Positions 26,071 through 34,847 of a stretch of DNA of 64,000 nucleotides are shown piece after piece; position 1 is the first letter of the stretch; the number at the start of each line of letters is the position of its first letter. A program made the position numbers and the translations under genes. The notes below the pieces were generated by a model. It was not told the origin of the DNA, made no database searches, and saw nothing but the letters and a program-made list of their open reading frames with translations. The DNA is from Pseudorhodobacter sp. MZDSW-24AT (lineage in GTDB: Bacteria; Pseudomonadota; Alphaproteobacteria; Rhodobacterales; Rhodobacteraceae). Where the stretch lies: assembly GCF_002794355.1 (NCBI RefSeq), contig NZ_PGOI01000008.1, forward strand, positions 682,001-746,000, written 5' to 3'.

Positions 26071-27510
26071 ATGGCCAAGAAAACGTTGAACGCAGAGAAC
26101 CTTGAGAGACTGGGAGCAGAGCGGCTTGCAGGGTTGGTGATGGACCTCGTGCAAGGCAATGCGACCCTGCAACGGCGGGCGCGGCTGGAGTTGAGCGCGG
26201 CGCAAGGCCCCAAGGACATTGCGGCAGATCTGCGCAAACGCTTTGTCTCTCTGCGGCGGTCAACCAGTCCTGTGGGCTGGCGCAAACACAAGGCCTTCGT
26301 CAAGGATCTCGCAAGCCTCGTCGCATTGATTGAAACCGGCGTGGCCCCGCAAGATCCGGATGACGCGTTTGATCTTGCGTGGACGTTTCTGCAACTTGCG
26401 CCGTCGATCCATGCGCGCAGCGATGACAGCAATGGCGCCATCGGCGCAGTCCTGCGCGACGCGATGCGCCTGATCGCAGGTTTGTCGCCACGGCTCTCGA
26501 CAAGCCCGCAAGTGCTGGCAGAGCGCATTCTGGACGCGGTGTCAGAAGCGGCTTTTGGCGAATTTGACGGGATCATTCCAGCCTTGGCCGATGCGCTGGG
26601 ACCAGAGGGGTTGGAGCACCTGAAGACCATCACCACCGCATGGGCGGCGGCGGCCCCCACCGCGCAAGAGATCTCGCGCCACAAGGCGCGGGGGCTGAGC
26701 GGATCGCCAGACCTGCGCGCACGTCGCCACAAGGACAGCACAGGATCCCTCATCCTTGCGGACGTGGCCGATGCGCAGGGCGACGTTGACAGCTACATCG
26801 CCCGTTATTCAGCCGAACAATTGATGCAAGGCAGCATCGCCCTTGGTGTGGCACGCCGGTTGATGGATGTGGGCCGCGTGGAAGAGGCGTTCGAGCATTT
26901 GGCGCGCGCCCGCAATGCGGCGGCGGGACAATCGCTGCGCATGTTCCGCCCCGATCTTGACGCGGCTTATGCCGAAGCGTTGGAAAAACTGGGCAGGCGA
27001 GAGGATTTGAAGCAGCACCTGTGGCAGACCTTCACCCAAACGCTGGACGGCCCTAAGTTGCGAAAATATCTGCAACTCCTGCCGGATTTCGACGACATAG
27101 ACGCTGAGGACGCAGCGCTCACCTTGGCTGAGACCCATCCTCAACTGAGCGCGGCGATCCAGTTCCTGATCGGCTGGCCCGACCTTGGCCGTGCCGCCCG
27201 CGTGATCGAGGCGCGCGCAAAAGACCTCGACGGCGACGCTTATGACATCTTGTCCCCCGCCGCCGATGCACTCTCGGCCCGACACCCGCTTGCCGCAACC
27301 TTGCTGCGGCGCGCAATGATCACAGATACGCTAAGCGGCGCAAAGTCGAGCCGTTACCGCCATGCTGCGCGGCATTTAGCGGAATGCCGGCTCTGCGCTC
27401 CCCAGATCAAAGATTATGGCGCCGCCCTCCCGCATGCGGATTTTGTCCGGCGGCTCCGGCAAACCCATGCGCGCAAAACCGCCTTCTGGCAATTGGTGGA
27501 CGCGCACTGA
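26071..27510 (+). CDS. DUF6880-like hypothetical protein
   Basis: A 479-residue soluble protein made almost entirely of helices, with no signal peptide or membrane segment. The sequence resembles the DUF6880 family (helical repeat-like proteins of unknown function). Recognisable parts are the RRxxSPVGWRKHKAFVKDL stretch near residue 65, a helical-hairpin region around VARRLMDVGRVEEAFEHLARA, and the ending ARKTAFWQL. The family assignment is from memory and only moderately sure. It is transcribed away from the GT25 set and convergent with the cation exchanger. Nothing in its neighbourhood suggests a specific role. Confidence 0.75.
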   Translation: MAKKTLNAENLERLGAERLAGLVMDLVQGNATLQRRARLELSAAQGPKDIAADLRKRFVSLRRSTSPVGWRKHKAFVKDLASLVALIETGVAPQDPDDAFDLAWTFLQLAPSIHARSDDSNGAIGAVLRDAMRLIAGLSPRLSTSPQVLAERILDAVSEAAFGEFDGIIPALADALGPEGLEHLKTITTAWAAAAPTAQEISRHKARGLSGSPDLRARRHKDSTGSLILADVADAQGDVDSYIARYSAEQLMQGSIALGVARRLMDVGRVEEAFEHLARARNAAAGQSLRMFRPDLDAAYAEALEKLGRREDLKQHLWQTFTQTLDGPKLRKYLQLLPDFDDIDAEDAALTLAETHPQLSAAIQFLIGWPDLGRAARVIEARAKDLDGDAYDILSPAADALSARHPLAATLLRRAMITDTLSGAKSSRYRHAARHLAECRLCAPQIKDYGAALPHADFVRRLRQTHARKTAFWQLVDAH

Positions 27511-27535
27511 CTGCCCCACCCAAAGACCAGAGGCC

Positions 27536-27580
27536 GGTGCTGCCGTCCACGATCCGTGATGATCAGGAAACGGCAGCACC
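27536..27580. terminator. Long hairpin between convergent genes
   Basis: GGTGCTGCCGT (27536-27546) pairs perfectly with ACGGCAGCACC (27570-27580). The loop itself holds a small CACG/CGTG hairpin. It lies between the stops of the DUF6880-like and exchanger genes. There is no T-run, but position and stability fit a two-way terminator. Confidence 0.5.
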
Positions 27581-27639
27581 GCCCCAGCGCATGCTGTCGT
27601 CACGCGATGGGAAATGCAGGGCGCAGCGCCGCTCGGGCG

Positions 27640-28557
27640 TCACTGCGCGAGATAGACATAAGTAACATACGCAACCAAAAGCCCCACACCGATCGCGCGT
27701 CCAATCACCGGGCGCGTTAAAAGCAAGGCCGCGAACAGCACCGAGGCTGCGATCATAATGGGCAAATCAAAGGTCAGGAAGCGCGCTTCAACCGGGATAG
27801 GCGAGATCAACGCCGTGACACCCAAGATCCCCAGAACGTTGAAGATGTTCGATCCGACGATGTTGCCGATGGCAATTTCGGACTGCTTGCGAAACGCAGC
27901 GATGATCGACGTCGCCAGTTCGGGCAGCGATGTGCCCACCGCCACAATGGTCAAGCCGATGAAGGCCTCGGAAAGACCAAAATCGCGCGCGATATTTGTA
28001 GCGCCCGTCACAAGGAACCGCGCGCCAAAGATCAGGACAACCAGTCCCCCGATCACCCACAAGACCGATACAGGAATCGACTTGGGCATGGCGCCATCCA
28101 CATCCTCATCTGCGGCATCCCCCGGCTGCACATAAGCCCAGACCAGATAGCCGATCAGGCCCGCCAGCAGCAAAAGCCCCATCAGCCGTCCCATCTCTCC
28201 GGCCATGAAGATCGGGACCAAGACCGCAGCGGCAGCGATCATCACGGCAGTGTCACGCTTCAAGGTGGCGCCCGAAACCCGGATCGGCCAGACCAGACAG
28301 GTCAAACCCCCAATGAGCAGGATGTTGGCGATATTCGATCCGACGATGTTGCCGATGGCGATGGCTGGCACATCCGCCAAAGCCGCTTGGACCGAGACCA
28401 GAAGCTCAGGCGTCGATGTGCCAAAGCCGACAACCGTCAATCCGATCAGCAAGGACGACATGCCCAAGCGTTTCGCAATGCCGACACTGCCGCGCACCAG
28501 CGCTTCACCGCCGAAAAACAGGCCAATCAATCCGGCCACGATAAATAAGTAATCCAA
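27640..28557 (-). CDS. Calcium/sodium antiporter (CaCA family, YrbG-like)
   Basis: A 305-residue membrane exchanger with about ten helices in two inverted halves. Each half carries the ion-binding alpha-repeat motifs: GFGTSTPELLVS and GNIVGSNIANILLIGG in the first, AVGTSLPELATS and GNIVGSNIFNVLGILG in the second. The acidic PE residues coordinate Ca2+ or Na+. I place the start at the TTG at 28557, since MDYLFIVAGLIGLFFGGE is the normal N-terminus. The open frame continues over 100 codons upstream without family similarity. The loop between halves (ADEDVDGAMPK) is acidic. It stands as a single gene. Confidence 0.9.
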   Translation of the reverse strand: MDYLFIVAGLIGLFFGGEALVRGSVGIAKRLGMSSLLIGLTVVGFGTSTPELLVSVQAALADVPAIAIGNIVGSNIANILLIGGLTCLVWPIRVSGATLKRDTAVMIAAAAVLVPIFMAGEMGRLMGLLLLAGLIGYLVWAYVQPGDAADEDVDGAMPKSIPVSVLWVIGGLVVLIFGARFLVTGATNIARDFGLSEAFIGLTIVAVGTSLPELATSIIAAFRKQSEIAIGNIVGSNIFNVLGILGVTALISPIPVEARFLTFDLPIMIAASVLFAALLLTRPVIGRAIGVGLLVAYVTYVYLAQ

Positions 28558-28807
28558 GACGTTTTCTTTCTTGCTGACGGAACGCCCCCTTGCGGCTCGC
28601 AGAGCGAAGTGGCGGCGCTTTACATAGGCATGCCGCAGGCCGCTTCCACCACCGAGCAGAAAAATAGGGCGGCGCGACATGAACCTCACGTCGCCCGCCC
28701 CCACGCATGCACCGAAAGAGACAGCCGTGGCAAGGTGCGCTCCCCGCTCGGCGTTTGTCAGACCCCATGCCTGAACAGGGCAGCGGTCAGGCGGAACCTT
28801 CGCGCGC

Positions 28808-29833
28808 CTATTGTGCGTCAACCACCACGGACATGCCAGCGCGCAGCGCTTCGGCACCCGCCTGTTCTGGCGCAATCGCGATCCTGACGGGCAGGCGCTG
28901 TGCAATCTTGGTGAAATTGCCGCTGCTGGCGGTGGCCGACATCAGCCCAAACTCCGAGGCGGTGGCAGGCGAAAGCGCCTCGACATGTCCCGCAAACCGG
29001 CGCCCACCCAATGCATCCACCGAAAAGGCGATGGCCGCGCCCGGCGCAAGGCCTTTGATATTCGTCTCGCGGAAATTGGCGACAACCCAGAGCCGCGTGC
29101 CAACATGAGAGACAAGCGCCGTTCCCGGCGTCACGTATTGGCCAAGATGCACTCCGAGTTGTCCGAGCGTGCCATCCGCCGGCGCACGGACGACGGTATT
29201 GGTGAGTTCAATCTTGGCCAGTTCGACCGCCGCCTTGGCGGCCGAGATGTCAGCCGCGCGGGCGTCCAGCGCGACGCGGGCAGATTGAACGGTTTCGTTT
29301 TGAACTTCCAAGCGCGTGCTGGCTTGGATCTGGGCCGCTTCCGCCTGTTGCAGCGCGTTCAGCGCCTGATCGGTCGCGGATTGAGAGCTGACGCCGCGGT
29401 TCAGAAGTTGACCCACGCGCTCGGCTTGGCTGCGCGTTGTCTCGAGTGCAGAGCCCGCCGCGGCAAGGGCTGCCGCAGACGCGCGGGCCGCAGCCTCGGC
29501 AGAATGGACCTCCTGCTCGGCCACCTTCAGCGCTGCCCGCGTAGCGGCCAGTTGCGCTTCGGCCTGCGCCAGTCTTTGCCGCGGGATGCGGTCGTCGATC
29601 CGCGCAATGATGTCGCCCTGCGCCACGGTCTGAAAATCCGTGACTTCGACAGCGGTGACATAGCCTGCCGCCTGCGGAGCGATCTGGGTCACCTCACCGC
29701 GCAGATAGGCGTTTTCGGTGCGCGGGGTTTCTGGCGCGAAGGGCGGCAGATGCCACGCAAAAAGCAGCAGGAAAACGCCTGCCGCGCCAAGCACCAGCGC
29801 AATAAGGGTGGGAAGGAGAGCCGTCTTTTTCAT
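28808..29833 (-). CDS. HlyD/EmrA-type membrane fusion protein of an MFS efflux pump
   Basis: A 341-residue periplasmic adaptor. It has one N-terminal membrane anchor (MKKTALLPTLIALVLGAAGV), a biotinyl-lipoyl-like segment (GEVTQIAPQAAGYVTAVEV), a long Ala/Gln/Glu-rich coiled-coil hairpin at about residues 90-190, and the closing TVVRAPADGTLGQLGVHLGQYV half-motif. The start at 29833 overlaps the MFS stop (ATGA). With the MFS protein it should form an EmrAB-like pump, needing an outer-membrane channel that is not encoded here. Confidence 0.92.
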   Translation of the reverse strand: MKKTALLPTLIALVLGAAGVFLLLFAWHLPPFAPETPRTENAYLRGEVTQIAPQAAGYVTAVEVTDFQTVAQGDIIARIDDRIPRQRLAQAEAQLAATRAALKVAEQEVHSAEAAARASAAALAAAGSALETTRSQAERVGQLLNRGVSSQSATDQALNALQQAEAAQIQASTRLEVQNETVQSARVALDARAADISAAKAAVELAKIELTNTVVRAPADGTLGQLGVHLGQYVTPGTALVSHVGTRLWVVANFRETNIKGLAPGAAIAFSVDALGGRRFAGHVEALSPATASEFGLMSATASSGNFTKIAQRLPVRIAIAPEQAGAEALRAGMSVVVDAQ

Positions 29834-31428
29834 AGCGTTTTTTCCGTGAGCTTGGCGGCCAAACGGTCGCGCAACAGATGAAGGACCAGTGCCGAGGCCG
29901 CGATCACGGCAGCCCATCCGGTCAGGGCATAGGCATCGGCATAGGCTTCGGTCCAAGCGATCAGGCTGGCCTGACCCGCAAGATCGGCTGCCGCTTGTGC
30001 GCGTCGTGCCGCAGCGTCGGGCAACATCCCGGCGAGCGCCGCCACACGTCCGGCCAGCGCATGCAGGGTCTCTGGATCAGACGGGGTCAGTTGAACGGCA
30101 AGATCTTGCAAGTGCAGAGCTTGGCGATGGGTGGTGAAGGTCGTGAACAGGCCAGAACCAAGGACCCCGCCAAGGCTCTGGGTCGAAATAAACACAATGA
30201 CGAAAGAGAGAATGTATTGCGGCCCTTTCGTCAGCGCCGAAAGCAACCCTGCCATCATCGCCGGCGGCATGAACAACATCCCGGCAAAGCCGATCAACGC
30301 TTGGCTGACAATCATCTGCGCGGGTCGCCAGTCGGGAGTCACGCCGGAATCGGCAAAGGCAGCAAAGGCGATCAGGATCAGCGCCACCAGGTGAAAGGCG
30401 GCGACACGCCCGGGCCTCATCCACGCGATGCAGGCCAGCGCCCCCAGAACGCCCGCCAGCGTGATCACCGCAAACAGCCCGGTCAACGCATGGGGGCCCA
30501 CCCCCAGCACCTGAAACATCCGGGGCGCACCCGCCGACTGTTCCGACAGGATCAGACGAAACACAAGCAGCGTGCCCGTCAGATGCAAGATCGCAGGGCT
30601 GGCGAGCCAGCGGATATCAAGAAGCGGCGCTCTGCGGTTCAACTCGACCGCAATGGCCAGCGTCAACGCGATGACAGAAGCCACCAGAGCAGCGCCAATC
30701 CATGGGGCATCGAACCAGTTGTGGATCGGGCCCATCACAAAGGCCACGATCAAACCGGCAAAGCCCGACCCGATCAGCGCAAAACTCAGGAAATCCAGCG
30801 GCTCAATCACCTTTTCGCGGGGCATCGGGCGCAGCGGCAAAAGCAGCACCAGCATCAGTGACACCAGCGCCAGCCCCAGCCCGGCAAGATGCACCCCTGC
30901 CATGCCGCTGTCGCCGATCAGAGACGGCCCGATCACGCGCGCAAGCGCAGGCCCTGTCATCAGAACCACCATCGCCAGCGGCAGGCCCAGCACCATTTTC
31001 GCTTGCGGAGACAACGGCTCAAGCATGTAAAGAAAGGCCAGCGTGGAAAGGGGCGCGGCAGCCGCCCCCGCCAGTGCTTGCAGCACCAGCGCCGAGCGGA
31101 AATCATCCGCCCAGAGCGACGCCAAGGCGACAAGGGCATAAGCCGCAACCCCGATCTCGGTAAAGCGACGCAACCCGAATTGGGTTCGGATCTTGATAAG
31201 CAAGACCGGCAGCGCCGCGCGCGGGATCATGTAAACCGCCAGAAGCCATGCCGCCGTGGGTGTCGTGACCCCCAGATCCCCCGCGAATTGCGGCAAGCTG
31301 GTGGTGACAAACCCCTGCTGCAGGCCCTGTGCCAGCCCGATCACGGTCGCCGCCGCCATATAGGCCAAGGCGCGCCCTGCGGGCAGCGGCGGGTGCTGCA
31401 CCGGTGCTGGTGGTGCAGACGCGCTCAT
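29830..31428 (-). CDS. MFS drug efflux transporter, DHA2/EmrB type
   Basis: A 532-residue inner-membrane transporter with about 14 hydrophobic segments. The N-terminal region GFVTTSLPQFAGDLGVTTPTAAWLLAVYMI is typical of EmrB-like DHA2 pumps, with a less canonical loop between helices 2 and 3. A large hydrophilic loop near residues 440-490 precedes the last helix. Its gene overlaps both MarR (upstream) and HlyD (downstream) by four bases, forming a compact marR-emrB-emrA-type operon. Substrates are probably hydrophobic toxic compounds or phenolics, as inferred from the family. Confidence 0.9.
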   Translation of the reverse strand: MSASAPPAPVQHPPLPAGRALAYMAAATVIGLAQGLQQGFVTTSLPQFAGDLGVTTPTAAWLLAVYMIPRAALPVLLIKIRTQFGLRRFTEIGVAAYALVALASLWADDFRSALVLQALAGAAAAPLSTLAFLYMLEPLSPQAKMVLGLPLAMVVLMTGPALARVIGPSLIGDSGMAGVHLAGLGLALVSLMLVLLLPLRPMPREKVIEPLDFLSFALIGSGFAGLIVAFVMGPIHNWFDAPWIGAALVASVIALTLAIAVELNRRAPLLDIRWLASPAILHLTGTLLVFRLILSEQSAGAPRMFQVLGVGPHALTGLFAVITLAGVLGALACIAWMRPGRVAAFHLVALILIAFAAFADSGVTPDWRPAQMIVSQALIGFAGMLFMPPAMMAGLLSALTKGPQYILSFVIVFISTQSLGGVLGSGLFTTFTTHRQALHLQDLAVQLTPSDPETLHALAGRVAALAGMLPDAAARRAQAAADLAGQASLIAWTEAYADAYALTGWAAVIAASALVLHLLRDRLAAKLTEKTL

Positions 31429-31865
31429 GTTCGATCCGTCTTTTCAAGGTTTAGCGCGATCTGTTTCAGCACCCGCGCTGCCACCTCAAGCTCTTCTGAT
31501 GGAATGCCTGCCAGCACTTCGCGCCGCAAGCGCGCCGTAAAGTCGACGATCGCGCTGTCGCGGCCACGCGGCGTGAGGACCAAGGCATTCTTGCGCCCAT
31601 CATCCTCTTGAGGTTGCCGGGCGACGAAACCATCGGCCACCAGCGCATCGATCTGCCGCTTAAGCGAAGGCGCTTCGATGGCCAGTTCTGCCGCCAGCTC
31701 GCTTTGTGTCACCCCCTCGCGCCCGGCAAGCGCCGTCAGCGCCCGCGCGCGGGAAAGCGTGAGCCCGATCGCACGGGCACGCGTGTCATAGCTGCGTCTG
31801 AGGGCGCGGATGACCCCCATCAGCGTGTCAATGAAAACTGCATTCTCCGTCATACCCGGCGCCAT
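31425..31865 (-). CDS. MarR family transcriptional regulator
   Basis: A 146-residue winged-helix regulator. The recognition region is GVTQSELAAELAIEAPSLKRQIDAL and the wing is VARQPQEDDGRKNALVLTPRG, both typical of MarR/SlyA. It leads the efflux operon and its stop overlaps the MFS start. A perfect palindrome lies 14 bases upstream of its start, so it probably represses its own operon until a pump substrate binds. The start at 31865 could instead be the ATG at 31853 (MTENAVF). Ribosome-binding sites do not settle this. Confidence 0.9.
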   Translation of the reverse strand: MAPGMTENAVFIDTLMGVIRALRRSYDTRARAIGLTLSRARALTALAGREGVTQSELAAELAIEAPSLKRQIDALVADGFVARQPQEDDGRKNALVLTPRGRDSAIVDFTARLRREVLAGIPSEELEVAARVLKQIALNLEKTDRT

Positions 31866-31878
31866 CCTGTAAAACTCA

Positions 31879-31890
31879 TTAGCTAGCTAA
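31879..31890. promoter_or_regulatory. Probable MarR operator
   Basis: TTAGCTAGCTAA is a perfect 12-bp palindrome just before the MarR gene. On the minus strand a TTGAAA (-35-like, 31912-31907) lies about 17 bases upstream of the TAGCTA inside it, so a repressor bound here would cover the -10 region. Confidence 0.6.
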
Positions 31891-32122
31891 GTATATTCTT
31901 GCAGGCTTTCAAGACCCGACGGTTCTTCGTCGGGCTGGTTCAGTTGCGCTTTCCTGTGCGCAGGCGGACAAGGCACCGGGCATTGTCTGTGTGACAGGCA
32001 CGGGTCTTCGCAAAGGCCGCAGAGACCCATTGATTGGGAAATCCGGTCTCGCCCGGCCCCACGCCCCCCTGTCCGGGGTTCATGCAGGTTCTGATGCGGT
32101 CAGGCCAAAGCCCGAGACCGCT

Positions 32123-33889
32123 TCAGCCAGCGACCACGGGCCGGATCTCGCCCGAGCCGCCGTCACATATCCCAACGTCGGTGACATGCGGGCCGGGGTT
32201 GCACGCCAAAGACGCGCCAACAATCGCCTTGAAACTGCGCAAGGGCGGCAGCCAGTCGGCCACCCGATCCGCTGCGGCCCGAAGTGCGGCCAGCTGTGCC
32301 CCCACCTCGGCAACAGGTGCATCGGACAGAAGGCCACAGACGGGCAAGGGCAGCACCGCCAGAACCTGCCCCCGCTGCGCCACCGCCATGCCCCCGCCAC
32401 AGGCGATCAGCGCGTTTGCGGCAAGGGCCATATCGCCCGTGTCCGAGCCAAAGACATTCAGGTTGTGGCTGTCATGCGCAACGGTGGTGGCAATTGCCCC
32501 CGACCATGTGCCCCAGTCCTCGAGCAAACCCACAACAGGCTCCGCCGGGGCAAGCCCGTGCCGATGCACCACCGCCATGCGCAGCATGTCAGCCGGCACC
32601 TGCACCCGCCCGTCCTGCACGGGGAGGCGGGCCGTTCCCCATTCGGTAAAGCGCGGGCGCTTGACTGTATTCACGGTGACACTGTCACCGCTGGCCGCAA
32701 TCTCGAAATCCTGCGCGGTCAGGCGTGGCAGCTTCATCGTGTCGGTAAAGCGCAAGTCAGTGGCCGGCCCCTCACCGCGCAATGCCGTGCCGCCTTCGGC
32801 CACCACCCGGCCCGACGCCAGCACACGAGCCGCGCGAAACCCGGTCAGATCGTGAAACGCCACGATATCGGCCCGGCGGCCCGGCGCGATCAGCCCCAGA
32901 TCCGCCCGGCCCAACCGCATCGCGGCGTTGAGCGTTGCCGCCCGCAGCGCATCCACCGCGCCCAAACCATGCCCGACCAGGCGCCGCAGCACATCGGCCA
33001 TCCCGCCCGCCCGGTGCAAGTCATCGGGGAAGACATCGTCGGTGCAGATGGTGAGGGTCTGCGGCACATGGGGCAAGCCCGCCAAGGCCTGCACCACCCC
33101 CGGCAGCACATAGTCGTGCGATCCGCGCAATTCGATGCAATAGCCCGCCCGCAGCTTGTCCAGAAAATCCTCGGGGCCGCTGATCTCGTGGTCAGACTGA
33201 ATTCCGGCACTGGCAAAGCCTTGAACCTCGGCACCGCGCAGCCCGCGGGCATGTCCGCAAATCAGCTTGCCCGAGGCCAGCCCCGCATTCACGATGCCCG
33301 CCATCTTGTCAGACCGCGTCAGCACCCCGCGCATGTCCATCACTTCGGCCACGCCGATGATGCCCGGCCAAGCCAGCATCGTCTGCATCTCGGCAAGGTT
33401 GAACGCCGCCCCGGCGCGCTCGATCCCGGGGGCAGAGGGCACGCAACTGGGGGCCAGCACCAGCACCCGCAGGTCAAGCCCGCGCGCGGCCTCGATCGCC
33501 CAGTCGACACCCTCCAGCCCTGCGACATTGCCCACCTCATGCGGGTCCCAGACCACGGTGGTCGTGCCTTGGGGCACCACCGTTTCGGCATAGCGGCGCG
33601 GCGTCACCATCGAGCTTTCGATATGCATATGCACATCGATCAGCCCCGGCGTCAGATACTGACCCGCGCAATCAAGCACCTGCTCCGCATCCCCCCGCGT
33701 TGCCGGCGCGTGAACCGAGGCGATCAGCCCCCCCACTATGCCGATATCGGCCGGATAGATTTCCGATGTGGCGACATTCACCACCTGCCCGCCCGTCAGC
33801 AGCACATCAAAGGGCCCGGCCCCGGTGGCGGCCCGCACCGCGCGATCGCGCAAGGCGGGAAGGTCGAGGTCGTGAGGTTCGGCTTGCAT
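32123..33889 (-). CDS. ade: Adenine deaminase
   Basis: A 588-residue amidohydrolase-superfamily enzyme that converts adenine to hypoxanthine and ammonia. The hallmark is GLIDVHMHIESSMVTP, with metal ligands H87 and H89, followed by WDPHEVGNVAG and AEVMDMRG. The long C-terminal domain with SHDSHNL-like (AHDSHNLNVFG) and GGGMAV patterns is specific to the bacterial Ade family, and the length is normal. It is the last gene of the LacI-led operon, 15 bases after the nucleoside hydrolase, so free adenine released from adenosine would be its natural substrate. Confidence 0.93.
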   Translation of the reverse strand: MQAEPHDLDLPALRDRAVRAATGAGPFDVLLTGGQVVNVATSEIYPADIGIVGGLIASVHAPATRGDAEQVLDCAGQYLTPGLIDVHMHIESSMVTPRRYAETVVPQGTTTVVWDPHEVGNVAGLEGVDWAIEAARGLDLRVLVLAPSCVPSAPGIERAGAAFNLAEMQTMLAWPGIIGVAEVMDMRGVLTRSDKMAGIVNAGLASGKLICGHARGLRGAEVQGFASAGIQSDHEISGPEDFLDKLRAGYCIELRGSHDYVLPGVVQALAGLPHVPQTLTICTDDVFPDDLHRAGGMADVLRRLVGHGLGAVDALRAATLNAAMRLGRADLGLIAPGRRADIVAFHDLTGFRAARVLASGRVVAEGGTALRGEGPATDLRFTDTMKLPRLTAQDFEIAASGDSVTVNTVKRPRFTEWGTARLPVQDGRVQVPADMLRMAVVHRHGLAPAEPVVGLLEDWGTWSGAIATTVAHDSHNLNVFGSDTGDMALAANALIACGGGMAVAQRGQVLAVLPLPVCGLLSDAPVAEVGAQLAALRAAADRVADWLPPLRSFKAIVGASLACNPGPHVTDVGICDGGSGEIRPVVAG

Positions 33890-33904
33890 GTCTTGTCTTT
33901 CGTG

Positions 33905-34843
33905 TCAGGCTTGCGCCATGCGGATCAGGCCCGCATGAAATTGTGCGCGAATGATGTCCGCCTGCGGCGCCGTTGCGACGCGGGCATTGGGCGCGGCCTT
34001 GTGGCGGCGCCATTCGATCACCGTCATGCCGCGCGTGAGGGTGCCGTGCAATTCGGCGGCGATGAACACCGCTTCCTGCTGCGATAGGCCGGGGTCCAGC
34101 GCCAAGGCTGCCGCCACCGGATCATAAAGCGCCATGGGGCGGGTGCCATTGGCCGCGATCCGGATATAGCCTTCGTAAAGATCCGCAAGCAGCGCCGCCT
34201 TTTCCCCGGGCATCGCGCGCAGCGGCGTCAGGTCGGACAGGGTCACCTGCACCTCGCGGCAGCATTCCAGCCCGACCATCAGCAGGTTCATGCCCGCGCG
34301 CAATACAAAGTCGACCGCTTCAGGGTCGACCGCCGCATTGAATTCCGCCACAGAGGTATGATTGCCGCGCGCGAAGGCCCCCCCCATCCAGACCACATCC
34401 AGCCCCTGCACCAGATCGGGCGCGGCCATCGCCAGATGCGCGAGATTGGTCAGCGGCCCCAGCGCCAGAACCCGCTTGCCCCCAGCGCGCCGCCACGCGG
34501 CCATTGCGGTCACGGCATCTTCCCCGGTCGGAACCGATGCGCCGCCCGTGGGCAGACGGCGGTTCGCACTGCGCATTCCATCCGCGCCCAGCACATAGTC
34601 GGCGGTTTGCAGCGCCCCTTTCAGCGGCGCTGCCGCACCGGGATGGATCGGCAGCGCCCAACCAAACAAGGCGATGGCGCTTTGCGCATTCCGCACGGCT
34701 TGCGTCAAAGAGACGTTGCCCGCAACGATGGACAGGCCCGCCACCTGCGCGCCTTGGGCCAGACACAGGCCAATGGCGGCCAGATCGTCAAAGCCCAGGT
34801 CAGTGTCGATCCAAAGTGATGGCGTGGTGGCAGAATGCGTCAC
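33905..34843 (-). CDS. Nucleoside hydrolase (IUNH family)
   Basis: A 312-residue inosine/uridine-preferring nucleoside hydrolase that cleaves nucleosides to base and ribose. The Ca2+-binding DTDLGFDD motif is at residues 13-20, and FARGNHTSVAEFNAAVDPEAV carries the usual NxxxDPEA active-site region. I use the GTG at 34843 because it places the DTD motif at the normal distance and follows the ATPase stop by four bases. The open frame to 34933 runs inside the ATPase gene. With adenine deaminase next to it, it suggests use of imported purine nucleosides. Confidence 0.9.
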   Translation of the reverse strand: MTHSATTPSLWIDTDLGFDDLAAIGLCLAQGAQVAGLSIVAGNVSLTQAVRNAQSAIALFGWALPIHPGAAAPLKGALQTADYVLGADGMRSANRRLPTGGASVPTGEDAVTAMAAWRRAGGKRVLALGPLTNLAHLAMAAPDLVQGLDVVWMGGAFARGNHTSVAEFNAAVDPEAVDFVLRAGMNLLMVGLECCREVQVTLSDLTPLRAMPGEKAALLADLYEGYIRIAANGTRPMALYDPVAAALALDPGLSQQEAVFIAAELHGTLTRGMTVIEWRRHKAAPNARVATAPQADIIRAQFHAGLIRMAQA

Positions 34844-34847
34844 CAGA

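Noticed and set aside
31991-34087. A 698-codon plus-strand open frame over the adenine deaminase gene
   Set aside because: Antisense to a gene with clear hallmark motifs, and its composition is that of a shadow frame.
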